Assembly: GCF_014133895.1 (NCBI RefSeq)
Contig: NC_050728.1
Coordinates: 682,001 to 746,000 of the forward strand
Length of the DNA stretch: 64,000 bases
Reading direction: 5' to 3'
Origin: Torulaspora globosa
Lineage: Eukaryota; Ascomycota; Saccharomycetes; Saccharomycetales; Saccharomycetaceae
Shown piece after piece: positions 18,878 to 27,371 of this stretch (position 1 is its first letter; each line of letters begins with the position of its first letter). Under the pieces are notes generated by a model that was given only the letters and a program-made list of their open reading frames with translations, did no database searches and was not told the origin of the DNA. The position numbers were made by a program, and so were the translations under genes.

Positions 18878-19459
18878 ATGATCGGACCGCTCACTGTGTC
18901 ACAACAATATCTATTGGCTAGCAAGGCCCGTAGCAAACTTATGAAATGTGCCAACGCTGGCAAAAATAAAGACTACGATTTGCGAGTGTTGGTCGGTCAC
19001 GCCAATATGTTAGACAGACTGATGGATAACATTGAGAAGTTCAACTCGAAGGACGGCGGTGCGTCTGGTTCATATGGAGCAGAGTATATTTCTAGCGACG
19101 AGGACTCGGATGAGGAGAACAGAGATTTTTCGTCGGACTCGTCCAGCGAAGACGATTCCGAGGCGGAAGAGGACGACAGCAGCGACAGTGACTACAGCGA
19201 TAGCAGTGAACGGGAGGAGTGTGACGAGAGGGTGAGGTACACTCCATTGGGTCTCGCGAGACCCAATGGACTGGACGCGGTGGTTACTGTGACGATCGAC
19301 CAGTGTCTGGAGGATGAGGAGGAGTACGAATCGGACAGCGAGAGCGATGTGGATGAGCACGGTTTCGAGATGGATTTGTCGATGATGCCACTGGCGTTCA
19401 AGACGCGCGACGTCGGCATGAGTGGCCAGGTCGCGATCCATGAACCGCTCATTGTCTAG
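18878..19459 (+). CDS. ECM13: Ecm13/YJR115W family protein of unknown role
   Basis: This 193-residue protein is called from its conserved N-terminus (VSQQYLLASKARSKLMKCA, LRVLVGHANMLDRLMDNIEK) and from its place next to COR1. S. cerevisiae keeps two duplicates in the two matching positions, ECM13 (YBL043W) and YJR115W. The middle (about residues 65-115) is almost entirely serine, aspartate and glutamate. The C-terminal part has a second short conserved block (DGLDAVVTVTIDQCLEDEEE is its approximate area, LSMMPLAFKTRDVG). No enzymatic motif or membrane segment is present. A 14-bp palindrome-like GGGTCTCGCGAGACCC lies inside the coding region near 19250. Confidence 0.85.
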   Translation: MIGPLTVSQQYLLASKARSKLMKCANAGKNKDYDLRVLVGHANMLDRLMDNIEKFNSKDGGASGSYGAEYISSDEDSDEENRDFSSDSSSEDDSEAEEDDSSDSDYSDSSEREECDERVRYTPLGLARPNGLDAVVTVTIDQCLEDEEEYESDSESDVDEHGFEMDLSMMPLAFKTRDVGMSGQVAIHEPLIV

Positions 19460-19737
19460 GACGCTCTTAACGATTTCACGAACTCACGTATTAATATTCC
19501 CCTTAACGACCTTATGATTTGACGCTATTAGACTTGTATAGTGCTACGAAAGATATACTAATGACACTTCCGCACGTCATTGTGCGCATATCAGTTTTGC
19601 TGGTCGGTCAGATAGCGGGACGATAAGACGCGGCGCTGGACAGCCGACTTGCGAAGTTCAAGGTGTCGCTTATTTAAGGCTGGTGGAAACCAAAGTAGTC
19701 GAAAAGGGATCATTGAAAGGTGCCAGAGGCGCTTGGA

Positions 19738-21441
19738 ATGCTGGAGAAGACGCAGGGTGGAAGGAGCAAGAGGCGCTGTGTGCTCAACGTCGTTGTACTC
19801 GGGCTGATAACACTGTTGTTCGTGGGCAAGTATCGGGAAAGAGTTTCGAGCAGGCCTGGGGAGTCCTTTCGTTGTCAGGGGTTTGAGCCATTGCTGGGTA
19901 AACCGTCGGGTGAAGTGTGCAAGATTCTGCAGAGTTCTCAGCTGCAGAACGAGACTTTGAGTAAATTGTCCAATGCAGTGCGAATCCCCACGGAAATGTA
20001 CGACTACTTCCCGGATCCAGGCGAGGAACCCGAGTACGAGGGCTGGAAGCCTTTTGCTAAGCTGCACGAGCAGCTATCGAGCGATTTTCCTCTGGTTTGG
20101 TCCAAGTTAGCAGTGGAAAAGGTCAACGAGTATGCGCTCTTGCTCACCTGGGAGGGCACGGAGAAGGATCTCAAGCCCGTTGTCTTTGCAGCCCACATGG
20201 ATGTTGTGCCAGTGGAGAAGAAAACGTGGGGACTGTGGGAACACGAACCCTTCAGCGGCCATTGGGATGGTGAGTTTTTGTGGGGTCGTGGGTCCTTTGA
20301 CGATAAGAACATGCTGATCGGTGTCTTGCAGGCGGTCGAGTACATTCTGCGGGAGGAGCCGGACTTCAAACCAGAACGTGGGATCGTCATTGCCCTAGGC
20401 TCTGATGAGGAGAGCACTGGCAGATACGGCGCAAAATATATCAGCTCAGTTTTGCTTGACAGATATGGCGAGAACGGCATCTACTCTATTGTCGACGAAG
20501 GCGTGAACGGGGTAAAGAATGTGGAAGGCGTGTGGATCGCGGCGCCCGGCACGGGCGAGAAGGGTTTCATCAACGTGCAGTTTGATGTGCGTACTCCAGG
20601 CGGTCATTCTTCCGTGCCACCTGACCATACCTCCATTGGCATCTCGGCAGAGATTATTCACGACATCGAAAGCGAGGCATTCCCGCCCAAGTTCACTCCA
20701 GAAAACCCGGTAACTCAGTACTATCAATGTGCTGCTCAGTACTCTGAGACGATGGACGAGGGTTTGAGACTGGACTTTTTGAGTGCCATGGAGGACGAGG
20801 GTTCGAATCGCAGGGTCCTGGAACATTTAATCAAAACTGGTGGTAAAAAGACCGAGTGTCTCTTCAAAACCACTAGAGCATTTGACATCATAAACGGCGG
20901 GATCAAGGCAAATGCGCTGCCTGAGAGTGTTTCCTTCTTGTTGAATTCGAGAGTCAGTGTCGAATCTTCCGTTGACGAAACCGTCAGTGTTTTCTCCAAT
21001 GCGGCGTTGAAAGTCGCAAAGAAGTACGGTCTTGGCTACTCTATGAATGAAGACGTCTTAGTTGATGCCACAGACAGGGGCAGCGTTAAGCTTGTGGTCG
21101 AAAGAAGCCTAGAACCTGCACCGGTGTCACCGAACAACGAAGTCTGGAGAGAATTTGCTGGTTCGATCAAGGGTTTTTACGAGAAAGTGGTGTTTCCTGC
21201 CAAGTTCCAAAACAGTACAACGTCTTTGGTTGTGGCACCCTCGATTATGACTGCCAATACTGATACCTGTCATTACTGGAAGCTGACAAAGAATATATAC
21301 CGCTATCAGCCAGGGTTTGCAATGGAGGATACTTTGAGTACGATCCACTCGGTCAATGAGCACGTTGATGCCGAAACAGTGATGCAGGTGGTGGGATTCT
21401 ACTACAACTACATCCACTTGGTTAACGGGCAAGATTTCTAA
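19738..21441 (+). CDS. CPS1: Vacuolar carboxypeptidase S (M20 metallopeptidase)
   Basis: Cps1 is a zinc carboxypeptidase that reaches the vacuole lumen through the multivesicular-body pathway. The 567-residue product (576 in S. cerevisiae) has a short lysine-containing cytoplasmic tail, one membrane anchor at about residues 15-31 (VLNVVVLGLITLLFV), then the M20 domain. Metal-binding and catalytic motifs are seen: AAHMDVVPV, LWGRGSFDDKNMLIGVLQA and GSDEESTGRYGA. The dimerisation insert contains GGHSSVPPDHTSIGI, and the C-terminal metal histidine lies in LSTIHSVNEHVD. Identity to S. cerevisiae Cps1 looks moderate, so another member of the Cps1 subfamily is possible. YJL172W is not a neighbour of this region in S. 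cerevisiae. Confidence 0.88.
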   Translation: MLEKTQGGRSKRRCVLNVVVLGLITLLFVGKYRERVSSRPGESFRCQGFEPLLGKPSGEVCKILQSSQLQNETLSKLSNAVRIPTEMYDYFPDPGEEPEYEGWKPFAKLHEQLSSDFPLVWSKLAVEKVNEYALLLTWEGTEKDLKPVVFAAHMDVVPVEKKTWGLWEHEPFSGHWDGEFLWGRGSFDDKNMLIGVLQAVEYILREEPDFKPERGIVIALGSDEESTGRYGAKYISSVLLDRYGENGIYSIVDEGVNGVKNVEGVWIAAPGTGEKGFINVQFDVRTPGGHSSVPPDHTSIGISAEIIHDIESEAFPPKFTPENPVTQYYQCAAQYSETMDEGLRLDFLSAMEDEGSNRRVLEHLIKTGGKKTECLFKTTRAFDIINGGIKANALPESVSFLLNSRVSVESSVDETVSVFSNAALKVAKKYGLGYSMNEDVLVDATDRGSVKLVVERSLEPAPVSPNNEVWREFAGSIKGFYEKVVFPAKFQNSTTSLVVAPSIMTANTDTCHYWKLTKNIYRYQPGFAMEDTLSTIHSVNEHVDAETVMQVVGFYYNYIHLVNGQDF

Positions 21442-21696
21442 ATTTGTTCCATTGTTTTGAAAGACACTCACCGCTTGATGGAGAAAGCTTTAAATGAGTC
21501 TGGATAGTTTTGACTTGGTTGTTTTTCATGTTTGTATTTTCTAGATATTTTGGCACACTGCTTGTTTTTACTTTAATCAATCAATAGTCTTCACAACCAA
21601 ACAAAACATGAAAAAACTATCAACAGCTGAAGGCCATGACGTTAGGAGCTCCATTAGTTACCCATATTATTTATCCTAAATGCACTTCCCTATTAT

Positions 21697-23490
21697 CTAC
21701 GCGAACTTAGCACTGTCATTTGAACCTGAGGTTCTTTCAAACTGTTCTCTTTCTTGAACAAAATCCTCAACTTCCACCCACTCTTCTAGCCATACTTTAT
21801 CGGTTATTTTGATCCCCGCAGGAACGCCACTCATAGGAAAATAATACACCAAGATCAAATAGGTTATGGCAGCAGTCAAGTACCCGACAATGTAATTCAG
21901 GTAATAAACTCTCATTGCGCCAATAGGAACCGTGGGACCCACCGATCCGATGAATCCCGGGAAGTTTGGAATTATACCAACGATATAGGCCACGAGCGCT
22001 CTCCAATTGGTACCGTACTTGTTGTACATGTAATATGAGCCAGGTTTGTTAGTATAGCAATGGAAGATGTTAACATAGCCCTTTCTCACAATATAGTAGT
22101 CAGCAAAAATGACACCCGCGATGGCAGAAAGGAAAACCGCATATGCAGCTAGAGCAGTGGTAAATTTGGAAGAAGAGGCAACGAGGTTCCATGGACAGAT
22201 GGCTAGTGAAATGGCGGCACAAATATAGGCACCGCGCCTGATATTAATGAACTTGGGCAGTAAAGCCGTCATATCAGTGCCGGCCGGGATGGCGTTGTTA
22301 GATAGATTGGCGCCCAGTTGATCGAACAAAAATGAGAACGCAATCAGACAGACCCCAGCGCGATCTCCTGAAGAGTAACCGTCTAAATAACGATTCAAAA
22401 TATCAAGAGGACTCCAAAAGTTGACTCCGTACACGGTGTAAGCTGCGGAGACACAGACAATGCCGAAAAGTGAGATTGCGGCGAAACAAACCGGGATGGC
22501 AATGAGCTGAGACCACATCGAGGATTTCGGTGTGTTAGCAAAACGAGAAAAATCTGGGGCATTCAACACCAACGTAGAAAAATTATCCATGGCGCTCATA
22601 ATAGATCTTATAGCAGCCCATGCTGTCGCAGTGGAGTTCATGGCCGACTGTCCATTCAAAGAACCCAGCGCCAATTTACCTCCTGACTTTCTCACGGACC
22701 AAATCAATAGCGCAAATGCTCCAATAGGCGTAAGTGCTGATTTGATAGCGAATAAATGACGTAGCCTATGTGGAGGAAACCACAAGAATGGCAAGGAGAT
22801 GGCCCAGAAGATGATGAAGCATATTAGCTCAAATGGTGTCAAATTAACACTAGGGATTGTATCACGCAACCTCGAGTTTAAATTATTTCCAAAGATAGAT
22901 CTCAGAATCAATTGAACACAAATGCCTCCCAAATATGCCTGTGTCGAGTACCAAACACACGCCATCACAACCCTGTTCAGCACAACCCAAATGGAGAAAT
23001 ATGTGCCGAAAGCTATACGGCACGAACTGGGGAATGACAGATGGTACATGGTGCCTACACGCGATGCAAGTACAACAAACACACCCACAAGGATATAACC
23101 CACCCAAACACAAATCCATGTTTGCCACCAATTCAGACCCAGCTGCAAGCCAGTCGCCGATATTTGCCATGTGTTCACGTTGAAGGTGCCTGCCATCCAG
23201 AAGAATACGTACTGTTTCCAAGTCCATTTCCTCCTAGCGGCTTCTACGGGTTTGAGCTCACCGTTATAGACGTACGACTCCACAATACTGCGCGATTTGA
23301 TTTCACCAAATCCGTCGGGATGCTTCACCTCCACCAGATCTGCAAATCTGCCCCAAGCCGATCGCTTCTTAGCGCCCGCTAGAGTACTCTCATAACCGCT
23401 AACCGCAGAGTCTAAAGTTTCAGTCGACACATTGCTTGTCTTTATCGCCTTGCGCCCATCTTTATTCCCTGGTAGCTCATCATGATCCAT
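21697..23490 (-). CDS. FUI1: Uridine permease, NCS1 family
   Basis: Fui1 is the high-affinity plasma-membrane uridine importer. The 597-residue protein carries about 12 hydrophobic segments and is very close to S. cerevisiae Fui1 in several blocks, for example WTWKQYVFFWMAGTFNVNTW, ISATGLQLGLNWWQTWICVW and NIFHCYTNKPGSYYMYNKYG. The N-terminus is hydrophilic with lysines, as needed for ubiquitin-driven endocytosis. The start was set at ATG 23490 (MDHDELPGNK). It lies between CPS1 and PRE7, matching YBL042C beside YBL041W. Related FUR4 and DAL4 permeases are less likely given the synteny. Confidence 0.94.
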   Translation of the reverse strand: MDHDELPGNKDGRKAIKTSNVSTETLDSAVSGYESTLAGAKKRSAWGRFADLVEVKHPDGFGEIKSRSIVESYVYNGELKPVEAARRKWTWKQYVFFWMAGTFNVNTWQISATGLQLGLNWWQTWICVWVGYILVGVFVVLASRVGTMYHLSFPSSCRIAFGTYFSIWVVLNRVVMACVWYSTQAYLGGICVQLILRSIFGNNLNSRLRDTIPSVNLTPFELICFIIFWAISLPFLWFPPHRLRHLFAIKSALTPIGAFALLIWSVRKSGGKLALGSLNGQSAMNSTATAWAAIRSIMSAMDNFSTLVLNAPDFSRFANTPKSSMWSQLIAIPVCFAAISLFGIVCVSAAYTVYGVNFWSPLDILNRYLDGYSSGDRAGVCLIAFSFLFDQLGANLSNNAIPAGTDMTALLPKFINIRRGAYICAAISLAICPWNLVASSSKFTTALAAYAVFLSAIAGVIFADYYIVRKGYVNIFHCYTNKPGSYYMYNKYGTNWRALVAYIVGIIPNFPGFIGSVGPTVPIGAMRVYYLNYIVGYLTAAITYLILVYYFPMSGVPAGIKITDKVWLEEWVEVEDFVQEREQFERTSGSNDSAKFA

Positions 23491-24126
23491 CTTTTGGCTT
23501 GGAGTTTTGTGGGATAGACTATATCCTGGCGCTCTACATAATGAATTGAATGGGACAGCAAACGTGAACAATCTACGCGACAAGAACTGACATGACGAGC
23601 TTCAAAAAGGATCCACCTTCCTCAAATATATAGGATTTCCTCACGGCATCTCCTCTCTTATCTCTTGTACGGTGTCTCATCGGATTTTTGTCTATGATTT
23701 TTCAGTACACTTGGATAAACTTCTCCTGCTGATAAGCTCCTGGAATCTATTTGATAGGCATTTTCTGCTGTGGCTGCTGCCGTTTGGCTTGGCAATGGTT
23801 CGAGATGTCGTAATACCGACATCTACGGACTTTTCTGAATAAAACTTCTTGCAGCCGGCCATCGAGCTGGTTGCCTGACACTTGACACATAACCTGCAAA
23901 AAATTTCCTCTTTCGGAAATCATGACGATGCTTCCAGAATGTCCATATTTGTCACCTCTCAGAAGGACATGTCCAGACACTTGGACATTACCGAGTTGCT
24001 TTCTTCAATCACTATGTACGTAGAATTTTCAACAGCGCGAGTAAGTAAAGGGTGGCAAAAGAAGCCTATGACAAGGTGTCGAGCAGTGCTTAAGATGAGC
24101 GAGATCGCCAGGTATTCAGCACAATT
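23491..24126. promoter_or_regulatory. Divergent FUI1/PRE7 intergenic region
   Basis: This 636-bp spacer contains a TATATA element near 23626 for FUI1, GATA motifs (CTTATC at 23657-23662 and GATAAG at 23731-23736) that could bind nitrogen-control GATA factors, and the proteasome box listed separately. An open frame at 23882-24130 overlaps the PRE7 start and looks non-coding. Confidence 0.45.
24051..24059 (+). promoter_or_regulatory. Rpn4-type proteasome box GGTGGCAAA (PACE)
   Basis: A perfect nine-base PACE lies 68 bp upstream of the proteasome gene PRE7. In S. cerevisiae Rpn4 activates nearly all proteasome genes through this element. Sequence and position together make this a confident site. 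Confidence 0.85.
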
Positions 24127-24852
24127 ATGACGACGATTGCATCTGAGTACTCGTCTGAGGTTGCTAGCACACCGATTCAGTACCAGTTCAATCCTTATGC
24201 CGATAATGGAGGTACCATTTTAGGTATTGCAGGCGAAGACTTTGCAGTACTCGCGGGCGACACTAGACATACTACTGATTATTCTATCAATTCTCGTTAC
24301 GAGCCCAAAGTATTTGACTGTGGTGACAACATCGTGATGTCGGCCAATGGGTTTGCCGCAGACGGCGAGGCGCTGATGAAAAGATTCAAGAATAGTGTTA
24401 AATGGTACCATTTCGATCATAATGATAAGAAACTGTCTCTGTCCTCAGCAGCCAGAAGCATTCAGCATCTGCTTTACGGCAAGAGATTTTTCCCATACTA
24501 TGTTCACACAATCATTGCAGGCCTGGATGAAGAGGGCAAAGGTGCAGTGTACTCTTTTGATCCCGTGGGGTCGTATGAAAGGGAACAGTGCAGAGCCGGC
24601 GGCGCAGCTGCGTCTTTGATAATGCCGTTCCTAGATAATCAGGTCAACTTTAAGAATCAATACGAGCCAGGTTCCAATGGCAAGGTAAAAAGACCTCTCA
24701 GCTATCTGAGTATCGACGAAGTTATAAAACTGGTGCGGGACTCGTTTACATCTGCAACAGAGAGACACATTCACGTGGGTGACGGTCTAGAGATTTTGAT
24801 TGTCACCAAGGATGGTGTACGGAAAGAGTATTACGATTTGAAGAGGGATTAA
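24127..24852 (+). CDS. PRE7: 20S proteasome subunit beta-6
   Basis: Pre7 is a non-catalytic beta subunit of the 20S proteasome core. The length is the same as S. cerevisiae (241). The first 19 or so residues are the propeptide, with mature sequence beginning near QFNPYADNGG. The beta-type core is clear (GTILGIAGEDFAVLAGDTRH, FFPYYVHTIIAGLDEEGKGA, GRAGGAAASL-type CRAGGAAASLIMPFLDNQV). The catalytic threonine is absent, as expected for beta-6. A PACE box lies just upstream. Its divergent partner is FUI1 and its convergent partner ERD2, as YBL042C-YBL041W-YBL040C. Confidence 0.97.
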   Translation: MTTIASEYSSEVASTPIQYQFNPYADNGGTILGIAGEDFAVLAGDTRHTTDYSINSRYEPKVFDCGDNIVMSANGFAADGEALMKRFKNSVKWYHFDHNDKKLSLSSAARSIQHLLYGKRFFPYYVHTIIAGLDEEGKGAVYSFDPVGSYEREQCRAGGAAASLIMPFLDNQVNFKNQYEPGSNGKVKRPLSYLSIDEVIKLVRDSFTSATERHIHVGDGLEILIVTKDGVRKEYYDLKRD

Positions 24853-24908
24853 ACGTGGTATGTTGGTTTTGCAAACATTTTATATATTTCACCCGGCACA
24901 AACTAGAT

Positions 24909-25568
24909 CTAATGCGGTAAGCTGACACCCCCACCTTTTATCACTTTCTTGTAGTAAATGTAGAAGAAGTCCGAGTAAAGCAGCGTCTGTATAACCCCGG
25001 TCACGAACGCCAACTTTTGGAAATTCTTATTTTCCACAAGCCATCTCCAGATCCAATTAGGGATGTAAAGCGCCCTATACAGTCCCAATGCAAAGATGTA
25101 GTGTATCGTCAGACTCTGAGCCTTGCCGCTCTTGGATAGCATGAACAGCTGCGGCAAGATCGCAATACTCTCGAGCCAGACAGAAAAACTCCACGCCACA
25201 TCGATGAAGGTGAACCGCTCGTTGAACAGCAGTGCCAACACAGCACTGCCTCCCAGCAGGTATCCGATCTTGAAACTGTCCTTCAGGATCATCTCTTTGT
25301 AGGCCACCGCATTGCTCACTTTTGCGCGTTGAAGAAGCACGACGATGTAGATCGACGAACTTATGAAGAACACCTTCATCAGAGTGTTGTAAAGAGAAAT
25401 CCAATGCAATGTCAGCAAGTCCAAATACCGGCTCACAAACACCAGAACGTACAGCACCTGCGTTTTCAGCGATACACCATCGATGCAATTGGTCGTTTGG
25501 ATCGTACGAAGCAGAATCAAAATACTCGCCAAATGAGACAAGTCTGCCGCTATTCTGAAGGGATTCAT
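24909..25568 (-). CDS. ERD2: HDEL receptor
   Basis: Erd2 is the seven-helix receptor that retrieves HDEL-tagged ER proteins from the Golgi. Starting at ATG 25568 gives 219 residues, identical in length to S. cerevisiae, with MNPFRIAADLSHLASILILL at the N-terminus. Conserved segments include YLDLLTLHWISLYNTLMKV, WSFSVWLESIAILPQLFML and YRALYIPNWIWRW. S. cerevisiae ERD2 has an intron near the start; here the reading frame runs through that place without interruption. An upstream in-frame extension of eight residues is open but has no support. Confidence 0.96.
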   Translation of the reverse strand: MNPFRIAADLSHLASILILLRTIQTTNCIDGVSLKTQVLYVLVFVSRYLDLLTLHWISLYNTLMKVFFISSSIYIVVLLQRAKVSNAVAYKEMILKDSFKIGYLLGGSAVLALLFNERFTFIDVAWSFSVWLESIAILPQLFMLSKSGKAQSLTIHYIFALGLYRALYIPNWIWRWLVENKNFQKLAFVTGVIQTLLYSDFFYIYYKKVIKGGGVSLPH

Positions 25569-25707
25569 TGCTGAAGCCCGCGAGCAACTCAACCGATTCT
25601 GCCAACTTTCTTCACCCAGTGGCTGTCCTCTAGAAGTTCCAGCTTATGACGTTCAAAAACGCCCGCTAGGCTGGGTAAGCCCTTTCCGGCTACTATTACC
25701 ACAGACA

Positions 25708-26760
25708 CTACATACAACGTATACGGGCGACGAGCTGTTCCACGACCTGGTCGTCGCCACCGTCGCCGTCGTCTATCGATCGATCCCGCTCCTTCTTGAA
25801 CTGTAGCTGCATGTCCTGAAGCGAATCGTACACGTTTATCGAGTGGAACTCTTGCGACATACTGCTCAGTGCGCGGTGGTCTTCCCCGACGGCCGCGTCG
25901 AGCAGCCGTGACAGCAGCTCGAGCTCGTGCTGCCAAACCTGTCGATCGTACTCCAGAAGATCCACGGCCACCACGGCCCCGTTCTCGTTGTCGCTCTGCG
26001 GCAGTATGAACACCTTGGGCGCGCCAGAGACTCGGAACTCGTTGACGAGCCCCGACCACTGCTCTCGCGTGCAGTCAACCGTCCACAGCTGGGCGCTGGG
26101 CCCGCCCTGCTTGCCCAGCTGCCCGATCGCGTTGCTCGCCGGGTCCTGGAGAAACAGCTCTCGATGTCGGGAGCCCATCCACGGCGACACAAAGAACAGT
26201 ACCACAGGGCTGCTGGCGAGCCCGGACCGCGGCGCCAGCGGCAGGCCCAGAGCCCGCCGCCAGCGCCCGTTAAGCTGCCTGTAGAGCTTCTCCAGAGACT
26301 CGCCGTCAGCCAGCTGCAGCGTGTTCCCGCGGGCCTGCGGCCACTCTGGCATCTGGCCCGTCTGTTCTCCCACATAATGCGCAATCGCCGTGAACTCCAT
26401 CGGACCGTGGTACACGCCCATCAGCAGATCTTGCGGAAGCAGCCCGTCGCCCGGCCGTCCGGGCGCAAACAGCAGCAGCTGCGGATACGACTCGACGTTG
26501 AAGTCCCGCGAGAAGTTCCTCGACCTCCTCCCCTCTATCCTGCCAAATTGCACCGCATCCCGACCAAACAGCGCTGCCAGCCTGTCAAACTGCGGATCCA
26601 GCCTCTGGCACCAATGGCAACCCACAGCATACACATACACCAGCGTGTAGCACTCCGTACGCAACAGCTCTTGGTACAGCTCCCCTGTAGAACCAAACTC
26701 CAACGCTGACACCCTCAGCAGCAAAAACACCACTCCCCAGCCGTTGGCAAACCGCAACAT
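25708..26760 (-). CDS. PDI-like secreted/ER thioredoxin-domain protein (Mpd1-type layout)
   Basis: The 350-residue protein begins with a signal peptide (MLRFANGWGVVFLLLRVSAL). A thioredoxin domain follows at about residues 20-125. It has the active-site motif CHWC in YVYAVGCHWCQRLDPQF and the cis-proline segment VESYPQLLLFAPG. A second, redox-inactive domain covers about 155-275 (SPVVLFFVSPW, VSGAPKVFILPQ). This layout resembles Mpd1. Unlike it, the active site is CHWC rather than CGHC and the C-terminus (ARIRCM) has no HDEL-type retention signal. The DNA is strikingly GC-rich compared with both neighbours. No such gene lies between ERD2 and URA7 in S. cerevisiae. It may be a fast-evolving Mpd1/Mpd2 paralogue or an acquired gene. 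Confidence 0.7.
   Translation of the reverse strand: MLRFANGWGVVFLLLRVSALEFGSTGELYQELLRTECYTLVYVYAVGCHWCQRLDPQFDRLAALFGRDAVQFGRIEGRRSRNFSRDFNVESYPQLLLFAPGRPGDGLLPQDLLMGVYHGPMEFTAIAHYVGEQTGQMPEWPQARGNTLQLADGESLEKLYRQLNGRWRRALGLPLAPRSGLASSPVVLFFVSPWMGSRHRELFLQDPASNAIGQLGKQGGPSAQLWTVDCTREQWSGLVNEFRVSGAPKVFILPQSDNENGAVVAVDLLEYDRQVWQHELELLSRLLDAAVGEDHRALSSMSQEFHSINVYDSLQDMQLQFKKERDRSIDDGDGGDDQVVEQLVARIRCM
26191..26224 (+). repeat. 34-bp direct repeat, copy A (inside the PDI-like gene)
   Basis: The segment from AAAGAACAG to GGCGAGCCCG recurs 700 bp away at 26891-26927 with only a 3-base insertion. Copy A lies antisense within the PDI-like coding region, encoding about SGLASSPVVLFF on the minus strand. 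Confidence 0.9.
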
Positions 26761-26817
26761 CTACAGAAACTATCTCTACGCTAGCTAACTACCAAGCAAA
26801 CTACGCTGAACACCAAG

Positions 26818-26964
26818 ATGGGATTCTTCTACGACAACCCGGTCATCGAGTTTTTCCACAGGATCGCTCGCAAGCCCAGCACCGTTTTAAAAAGAACAGC
26901 ACTACCACAGGGCTGCTGGCGAGCCCGCGTCGGCCTCTGCGGTGCGTCGCTGGTGGTTCTTTGA
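26818..26964 (+). CDS. Small putative protein, apparently chimeric (48 aa)
   Basis: The ORF begins MGFFYDNPVIEFFHRIARKP, which reads like a genuine small protein N-terminus with an amphipathic segment. A small ORF on this strand between ERD2 and URA7 is also annotated in S. cerevisiae (YBL039W-B), so it may be a positional equivalent; I cannot confirm homology. From about residue 25 on, the coding sequence is the 37-bp copy B of a repeat taken from the antisense of the PDI-like gene. The original C-terminus has therefore probably been replaced, and the ORF may be a relic. Confidence 0.35.
   Translation: MGFFYDNPVIEFFHRIARKPSTVLKRTALPQGCWRARVGLCGASLVVL
26891..26927 (+). repeat. 34-bp direct repeat, copy B (with 3-bp insertion)
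   Basis: This copy matches 26191-26224 base for base except for three inserted bases after AAAGAACAG. It lies inside the small ORF at 26818-26964. It looks like filler copied from the nearby gene during break repair. Confidence 0.9.
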
Positions 26965-27110
26965 CATCTGAAAATTTAAAGTTGGCCAAACTCAAGGCTA
27001 AACTGGCTAAGTGAATGAAAATTCATGCTCAAAACACCTTTGCTTAAACGTCAATCATTCAGTAAAATATTTCAACAAAAGTAAACTTATTTAGTCATAA
27101 TAAAACTCAC

Positions 27111-27252
27111 TTACAGAGTGTTGGTGGTTCTGAAGTCTTCCAAGGCAACGGCAATTCTCTTGCACATGGTCTTTTCACCCTCTCTGACCCAAGAGTCTGG
27201 GTCAGAGTACTTCTTGTTTGGACTGTCTTCTCCCGAGGGATTTCCTCCCATG
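27111..27252 (-). pseudogene. FBA1: 3' fragment of fructose-bisphosphate aldolase gene
   Basis: The minus strand encodes the last 46 or so residues of Fba1 with its normal stop: SWVREGEKTM, then LEDFRTTNTL. It matches the S. cerevisiae C-terminus (VWVREGEKTM ... LETFRTTNTL). Codons are of the strongly biased type used by abundant glycolytic proteins. No other part of FBA1 is in the window. In published WHO elements a duplicated FBA1 3' end lies downstream of the WHO gene in the same orientation, and that is the arrangement here relative to the WHO gene at 27371-29239. The fragment lacks a start and most of the enzyme, so it is not functional as aldolase. Confidence 0.9.
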
Positions 27253-27296
27253 AAACACTCAGGTCGATACCGAACAGATATTCTTGTGAAAGCAAG

Positions 27297-27371
27297 CAAT
27301 GACGATTTATCAGGTATAATTTAGAGCTTTGAAGATGATCCGGAAGATCAACAAGATGGTACATTCAATTT
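27297..27371 (+). pseudogene. Inverted fragment of a second WHO gene
   Basis: These 75 bases on the plus strand are a near copy of the minus-strand WHO coding segment 27792-27878 (acidic region NDDLSGIMESFEDDPED in the intact gene). The copy lacks 12 bases of a GATCCGGAAGA-type repeat and has changes that turn ATGGAA into a TAG stop. It is in the opposite orientation to the main gene and abuts its stop codon. It is a remnant of another WHO copy or a rearranged piece of this one. Confidence 0.88.

Noticed and set aside
25589..26709. Several long overlapping frames on both strands of the PDI-like gene
   Set aside because: High GC makes stops rare in every frame. Only the 350-codon frame has a signal peptide and a thioredoxin motif.
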